A stretch of DNA of 64,000 nt from Coleophoma eucalyptorum (lineage: Eukaryota; Ascomycota; Leotiomycetes; Helotiales; Dermateaceae): assembly GCA_026120035.1 (NCBI GenBank), contig JALRME010000032.1, forward strand, positions 186,001 through 250,000, read 5' to 3'. The position numbers and the translations under genes were made by a program. Shown here one piece after another: positions 58,836 to 64,000 of this stretch; positions within the stretch are counted from its first letter, which is position 1, and each line of letters begins with the position of its first letter. The notes under the pieces were generated by a model, which worked only from the letters and a program-made list of their open reading frames with translations, was not told the DNA's origin and did no database searches.

Positions 58836-59558
58836 TCAATGAAGCACATCTTCTTCCGTCTCTACAACATGGACCATAGGAAGCCTCCAATCTGGCCACT
58901 TCTCTTTCTTCAAAATTTCCAAAGCATTTCGGATATCTTGAGGAATTTGCCAGACCTTATTCTCGTCTCCCCATTGTCTGCCAGCATTAGTCTTCACAAT
59001 TATCAATTCCTCTAGACGAGGAAAATCGTGTAATGCCTCAAGCACCTCAATAGCACTGCCAATGTCTTGAGTAGTGGTACTTGAGAGCGCTATTGTCCGG
59101 AGACAAGCAGTTTGGGCGGTGAATTTCTGGTGTAGGTGGCGAACTGTTGACCCTCTTAGATCACATGGAAAGTATATGACATCATGGAGCGGCGATATCA
59201 GAGAATTGGTAATATCGCGAAAGAAGTCCCAGATAGACCACTCATGATATTGCATGCTCACGACTCGGAAGGACTAGAAGGACGTTAGTTTTGTTCCGGA
59301 GATACTGCACTTAAGCAATAAAGCATCTCTTACTTCAGCACAAGCAAGAGCAATCCAAATTACTGTTGGGGTTTCTGAGGCTCTGGAGAGAATTTCGAAT
59401 TGTATGCTGCCTCCACTGGCGGTGTCCTCCCTTCGCGTAAACGTTATGACCCGAGGTATCAAAGCATGATGCCAAATCCGAAGGCGTATCTCTTTTGGAA
59501 GCAGTGGGAAGACTGTAAACATTGAATGATAAAGGTTGTTGTAGACACTCAATACCAT
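58836..59558 (-). CDS. 2EXR-domain protein
   Basis: The exons are 59558-59334 and 59273-58836, in phase, giving 220 aa. The N-terminal part FTVFPLLPKEIRLRIWHHAL (14-33), followed by RVITF and IALACAESFRVV, is the 2EXR pattern. This short domain is abundant in plant-associated ascomycetes and resembles an F-box, with FP-LP-EIR-IW spacing. The remainder contains leucine-rich-like segments (LEALHDFPRLEELIIVKTN). The function of the family is unknown; a role in substrate-specific ubiquitination is sometimes proposed. The ATG at 59558 is the first in frame, and upstream the frame starts only at TTG, so an unseen first exon is possible. Confidence 0.75.
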
Positions 59559-60094
59559 CCTGGCGACGGTGTTGTTGCGCAAAGGCTATGTTTGTCTCGT
59601 CTGCTCTTCACTGCAGGTCAAAGATATGAAGGAGTGATACTAACTGAAAGGATCTCAAAGGGAAACACATTGTAAGATGCAGTAATATTTCTCTCCTCCC
59701 TCATTGGCATATTTATATACTTGGGTGACAGCAATCAGAGGGCGTAAGGGCTTACGAAGGACGACAGGGCTGAAACGACGTGGGGGATGGAAGGCTTCGC
59801 AGCTCCGCCCTGAACATGCCTTGTACTAAGCGAGCAGTACACCAGTAGTTCTACAGACTAGGCAGCTCTATCTGTCACGTGAACACCTGACCTAGCGCGT
59901 GAGCTATGCGCGTCTTTGAAGTACAAGGCTTCAATCCCATAAATTTCCACAGGTCATCATCTAGCCTCCACCTAACTACTGAAGTTGATCTCCCCATACT
60001 GATTTCAGCTAAGGCCAAGGCCATAAAGGGGTATTCAGCCGAATACTCGAACCCACATCGGCCGTGTCATAATCCAACATATACCCTAGCCGAA
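59559..60094. other. Divergent intergenic region (2EXR / Artemis-like)
   Basis: About 0.5 kb between the two starts. The Artemis-like frame stays open upstream of its ATG to 59906 but has no family similarity there. No other feature seen. Confidence 0.45.
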
Positions 60095-63000
60095 ATGTCT
60101 ACCTTTGGTGGGGTAATGGTGGAGTTTCCTGACATCCGGGGTAGTTTGGTATCAAACGTTGCAGAACCAGGCTGACAGCTTTAGTCGATTACTTTCGGTT
60201 TATTCCTGGCCACCGGCCACCATTGGCCTGCTTCTTAAGCCATGTTCATAGCGATCATCTTGCTGGACTTGAAAGTCTCAAGAGTCCTTTGTAGGTACCC
60301 AGATCGTTTCGAATCTGCAGCTAACTCTTTTCAGTGTCTACTGTTCACCTGCTACGAAAGAGATTCTTCTTCGGCTTGACAGATATCCTCATAGACTCAA
60401 TTTCGCTACTGGTCTAACGGAAGTGCGAAAACAGCCGTACAAGCATCTTAAGAACCTCCTGGTATGATATTGCATACTTGAATCTGGATCGTCAATTGAC
60501 TGTCCGCGATAGAAGCCTCTTCTATTGGAGACCCCTACTTGTATTGAGCTGGAGCCTGGAAATGAGATTCAGGTCACCCTTTTCGATGCAAATCATTGCG
60601 TTGGAGCTGTCATGTTTCGTAAGTCTCCTATCTTCTGTAATTATTTTGCCTAATACTGCTTCAAGTGATCGAAGGACAAGGTCGAGCAGTACTCTATACT
60701 GGTGATATACGCTCAGAACCTTGGTTCGTCAACAATCTGAACAGGAATCCTTTCATACTCGAATACACATCTGGGCTCAAATCTCTCGATTGCATCTACC
60801 TTGACACCAGCAATCTTGTGCCAATAGAATTTCCGCCAAAAGCAGAAGGCTTAGCCGAGCTGCTGAGAAAAGTTAAAGAATATCCCAAGGATACAGTATT
60901 CCACTTGTCCACTTGGACATTTGGATATGAGGAAGTTTGGATGGCATTGTCACGGACACTTCAGTCGAAGGTATTTCGATATTCTACATGCCAAATCAAT
61001 ATTCTAACAAATATAGATACACGTTGACAAGTACAAATTAAGACTGTATCAACCCCTTCGGGGAAAGTCCGACGATGTGAATTCTCACCTGGCACAGGAA
61101 GGTCCAGCATTAGTTGGCTTCAAGTGTGGCAACAATCTTCAAAGCGGATGTCTAACTTCAGATACCAGCGTCCGCATTCACAGCTGCGAGAAGGGCATGC
61201 AATGCAACTTCATTAAGAACCACGATAAGGTCGTTTGGATACGCCCTATCATTGCACGCACAAACTCCGGAGCCGATATAGCAGAAATTGGCATCGGAGG
61301 TGGCGGGGGAGACCTCACACCAGAACCGGAGCTTGAGCTTGACAGTGACCTTGCTGTGGAGAAGCTTTTGGGCCTGTAGGTTGCGGAGGCTTGAATTGCA
61401 TTCAGAGGCACTAACTAATATTCTAGATTCGCAAATGTCGATAATACTCTGCTTGCAGAAATTCGCAAAGTCTTACTTGCTGGTTTATATTCGAAGCGCC
61501 AGGTAATATCTCTAGGCGACTTAGGCTTAGAAGATGATGGCGAAGTACTCTCCCTGTCAAAACTTACCGAGGCCTTCGTTCAATCTGTAGTTCATAGAAG
61601 CAATTCCATGCCAAAGCCGGAAGATTTGACTAAGGAAGAGGCTTCCAGGTTTAAAAGAGTGATAACATTTCCATATTCACGGCACTCTTCCTATGCAGAG
61701 CTTTGCCACCTTGTCAAGACATTCAATCCCAAAGACATCTACCCATGTACTGTCAATGAAGCACATTGGCACGAAGGTACGTTTACAGATATCCTTAAAT
61801 CCAGCTCTTCGAATCATATTGACAATAATCAGGAGTCAGCATGGAGACTCTGTTTGGTTCTAGCTGTTCTACCAAGTCTTTTCGTCATGACATAGCAATG
61901 CGTCAGATGCATGCTGAACAGTTACCACAGGAAGCTGGTTCAAACTTACTCTCGACACAACCAAGTTCTCAAATGTCACAATCTATGCCTCCGCCGAGTA
62001 GCCCAGCACTCAGTCGAATCCCGGAACCAAACCCTCTTCCACTTTCTATTGACTCATCTAAGCGACCAGATCATAGTAATTTTCATGGCACTGATTGCAC
62101 AGACCTGTCCATGCAAAATGGCATGTGCCGAAATTGTGGGTTCATGGTTGAGACGAATGAAACTAATAAAGAAATATCTACAGTAGAGTCTACCTCGGTA
62201 CCAAGTGCCATTGTGTCTAACGAAAACCAACCTGATTCGATACCAAGCATGTCAATATCAACGATGCTGTTAGAGGTGAGACTGATTCGTCCCTTGCTTA
62301 TAATTTTGTTCCTAATAAACTGCTAAGCAAACATCTGGAGACGTGCGACGAAACCTACGTCTCCTTATTGATGCTGGCTTTATCACCTTGGAATCGATCG
62401 TCTTTGCACCGTCACAAGTAATTCAAAATATAACAGGATGCTCTCAGGCTGATATTTTGACTATGAAACTTGCTGGTATGCTATTAGTATGCTAGTTCTT
62501 GAACCTAACCCCTCAAACTGATATCTTCTAGCCAGAGCAAAACTCGAAACCCTCCCGATCGAAACCACTATGGGGAATCTCAGACCCGAAGTTACAACTC
62601 CTCCACAAGAAACTATGGCAAAGTCACCCGGCTCAGCTTCTCAGAAGTTACGCCGCAAAGCCATTGCCGATGGTCTGGAAGAATTACGTATTAAGCGTCC
62701 GCGTCTCGACGAAGCAGATTCTTGTACTAGGAACGAAGTTGATGCCTCGCATTCGGATCCTGCACCGTTAATCATAGAGGCCGATAGCATGGACACTCGA
62801 AGCCTTCAGTCTCCTTTCTCTACGTGGAAATCGGATGTATCTCGAGAAGAGAGATTTCAACTTGAGCAAGAATTTTCGGATAGCGGACCCCAGGAGCTCA
62901 CTCCATACTATGATAGCTTTGATGGAGTACATCGCTGCAACATGTGTGACCAAGAGTTATGGACCCAACATGGGGAATGCACATTATGCGAAGCTGGTGA

Positions 63001-63634
63001 GCCTACTTACTTCGAGATCTTGAATCCTGATGAGGCTATTCATATGAGGCTTGCTAAAAACGAGTACGACTCAGAAACCGAGTCATCTGACCATGTCCAA
63101 ATGGAACTTGCGGTAGATTATCTTGACTACCAGTCATCGGCATATGACACGCAAGATTCTTGCGCTTCCAGCTTCATTGCAGAGGAATACGAGATCAACA
63201 GTTTCATCGATGATGGATCAGTTGAGGAGCCAGAGTCTGAAAATGATAGTGGCTCAGAGTTAGACCATGGAGAAACTCTCTACCAGACGCGGTTTGAACA
63301 GGTCTCAGCAGAACTAAATATCTTACAAACAGATCATGCTCGTCTCATAATCAACCATGATGCCCTTATTAAAGAGTACGAAGGTCTCAGACGTGATCTC
63401 CTCGGTTCAGAATACAATAGTGATGGGGATGGCGCTCGGCTGGTGGAGGTTGTAGTGCCAGAACCTCTGGTTGAAGAGATCGTCTTGCCTGAGACGCAGG
63501 AAGAAGTCCCAGACTCCCCTTATGACAGGATGCAGGACCGACAAGTTGCATTCGGCTCAGCTAGTCGTCAGGACTGGGACTTTTCATTGATATCAACCGA
63601 AGATAACCATACTCATGAAGAGATGATCTTATGA
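60095..63634 (+). CDS. Artemis/SNM1-type DNA repair nuclease (MBL beta-CASP) with long C-terminal extension
   Basis: Ten exons (60095-60140, 60185-60290, 60335-60461, 60513-60618, 60666-60970, 61017-61375, 61427-61776, 61833-62275, 62328-62475, 62532-63634) join in phase, giving 1030 aa. The metallo-beta-lactamase core has HVHSDH (H35, H37, D39, H40), a LFDANHCVGAVMF metal loop and YTGDIR. DRMBL features follow through HLSTWTFGYEEVW and RVITFPYSRHSSY (about residues 225-465). Members trim DNA ends and repair interstrand crosslinks. The C-terminal half is an extension. It has a Ser/Pro linker, a helix-hairpin-helix-like segment (about 615-668, LRLLIDAGFITLESIVFAPS), a basic RRKAIADGLEELRIKRPR stretch, a CX2CX10CX2C zinc-ribbon-like site (C799, C802, C813, C816), a coiled coil (about 920-965) and acidic low complexity. 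The ATG at 60095 matches the family's N-terminal pattern. Confidence 0.88.
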
Positions 63635-63874
63635 TAGGAAGAGCGATTCTCCTTGCTAATAGTGCCATTTGTGCATTTGGCGTTTGTATTGGAAGCATGG
63701 ATTATACCCAGGGTTTGCTATCAATGGCGCTGTTATGGCTGAGAATCACGGACGACATGATACCCATGGGACTTGCATTTCTTTCAGATGGCTTAGCTTA
63801 TTCAGCTGGTAGCTCTATCACAAGTCTGTGATATAAAGAAAATATATTATTTCAAAGGAAGTAGCACCCCAATT

Positions 63875-64000
63875 CTAATCTTCATCGTGCTCCTCGTCTT
63901 CCTCCTCAGTGCCTTCGTCATCCTCATCATCTTCATCCTCGTCTCGAACAAAAGGTACAAAGCGGAAGTCAACAAAGCTAATCCCACCTCCCTCAACCTC
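63875..64000 (-). CDS. 3' end of a gene with an acidic C-terminus (runs off the window)
   Basis: The minus strand from the right edge to the TAG at 63875-63877 is one open frame of 41 codons. It reads GGGISFVDFRFVPFVRDEDED and then an almost continuous Asp/Glu run. Plain acidic tails of this kind are common in nuclear proteins such as chaperones, RNA polymerase-associated factors and nucleolar proteins. I cannot name this one. The downstream flank (63635-63874) separates it from the convergent Artemis-like gene. Confidence 0.6.
   Translation of the reverse strand, partial: EVEGGGISFVDFRFVPFVRDEDEDDEDDEGTEEEDEEHDED

Noticed and set aside
1..64000. CRISPR arrays, prokaryotic operons, transposon ends
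   Set aside because: No regularly spaced direct repeats, no prokaryotic gene layout and no transposase or reverse-transcriptase motifs seen.

Overview
The window is nuclear DNA of a filamentous ascomycete (Pezizomycotina). The evidence is gene density near one gene per 2.5 kb, short spliceosomal introns of roughly 45-160 nt with GT(A/G)AGT-like donors and CTAAC-like branch sites, Ser/Thr-rich secreted proteins, Zn2Cys6 regulators, an asco-type laccase with a DSGV C-terminus, and an intron-containing tRNA-Ser(AGA). Leotiomycetes is my best guess for the class, but that is inference. I joined exons by hand; every multi-exon model given here keeps an open frame with matching splice phases from ATG to stop.

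The left half (about 0.5-31 kb) is rich in secreted and membrane proteins. From left to right it holds: a laccase with an unusual N-terminal domain and long Ser stalk (-); a small secreted protein (+); an HsbA-like surface-binding protein (+); a Golgi Mnn2-type alpha-1,2-mannosyltransferase (+); a small polyQ protein (+); a GH27 alpha-galactosidase with a ricin-type lectin tail (+); a Cys-rich GPI-type protein (-); an 8-Cys small secreted protein (+); a single-pass stalked membrane protein (-); a divergent pair of a luciferase-like (NtaA-type) flavin monooxygenase (-) and an NCS1 permease (+); a secreted large-subunit catalase (+); and a convergent DHA1 MFS exporter (-). Together these fit polymer attack, surface attachment, cell-wall glycosylation, oxidative stress handling and small-molecule traffic.

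The middle (33-47 kb) holds the C-terminal remnant of a Zn2Cys6-type regulator, the betaine-lipid synthase BTA1 with two translational oddities, a cytochrome P450, a DUF3431-type membrane protein and a full Zn2Cys6 transcription factor. The right part (49-64 kb) is mostly housekeeping: tRNA-Ser(AGA), a small bHLH factor divergent from a Maf-type pyrophosphatase, a family-16-type methyltransferase, NPR2 (SEACIT/GATOR1 brake on TORC1), an unrecognised 710-residue protein, a 2EXR-type protein, and an Artemis/SNM1-type nuclease whose long C-terminal extension carries helix-hairpin-helix-like and zinc-ribbon-like segments. The 3' end of another gene runs off the right edge.

The points most worth checking are a 92-codon open frame directly in phase behind the BTA1 UGA stop, the N-terminal fusion on the laccase, the C-terminal extension of the Artemis-like protein, and the monooxygenase/permease divergent pair. 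I see no prokaryotic operons, CRISPR arrays or intact transposons.
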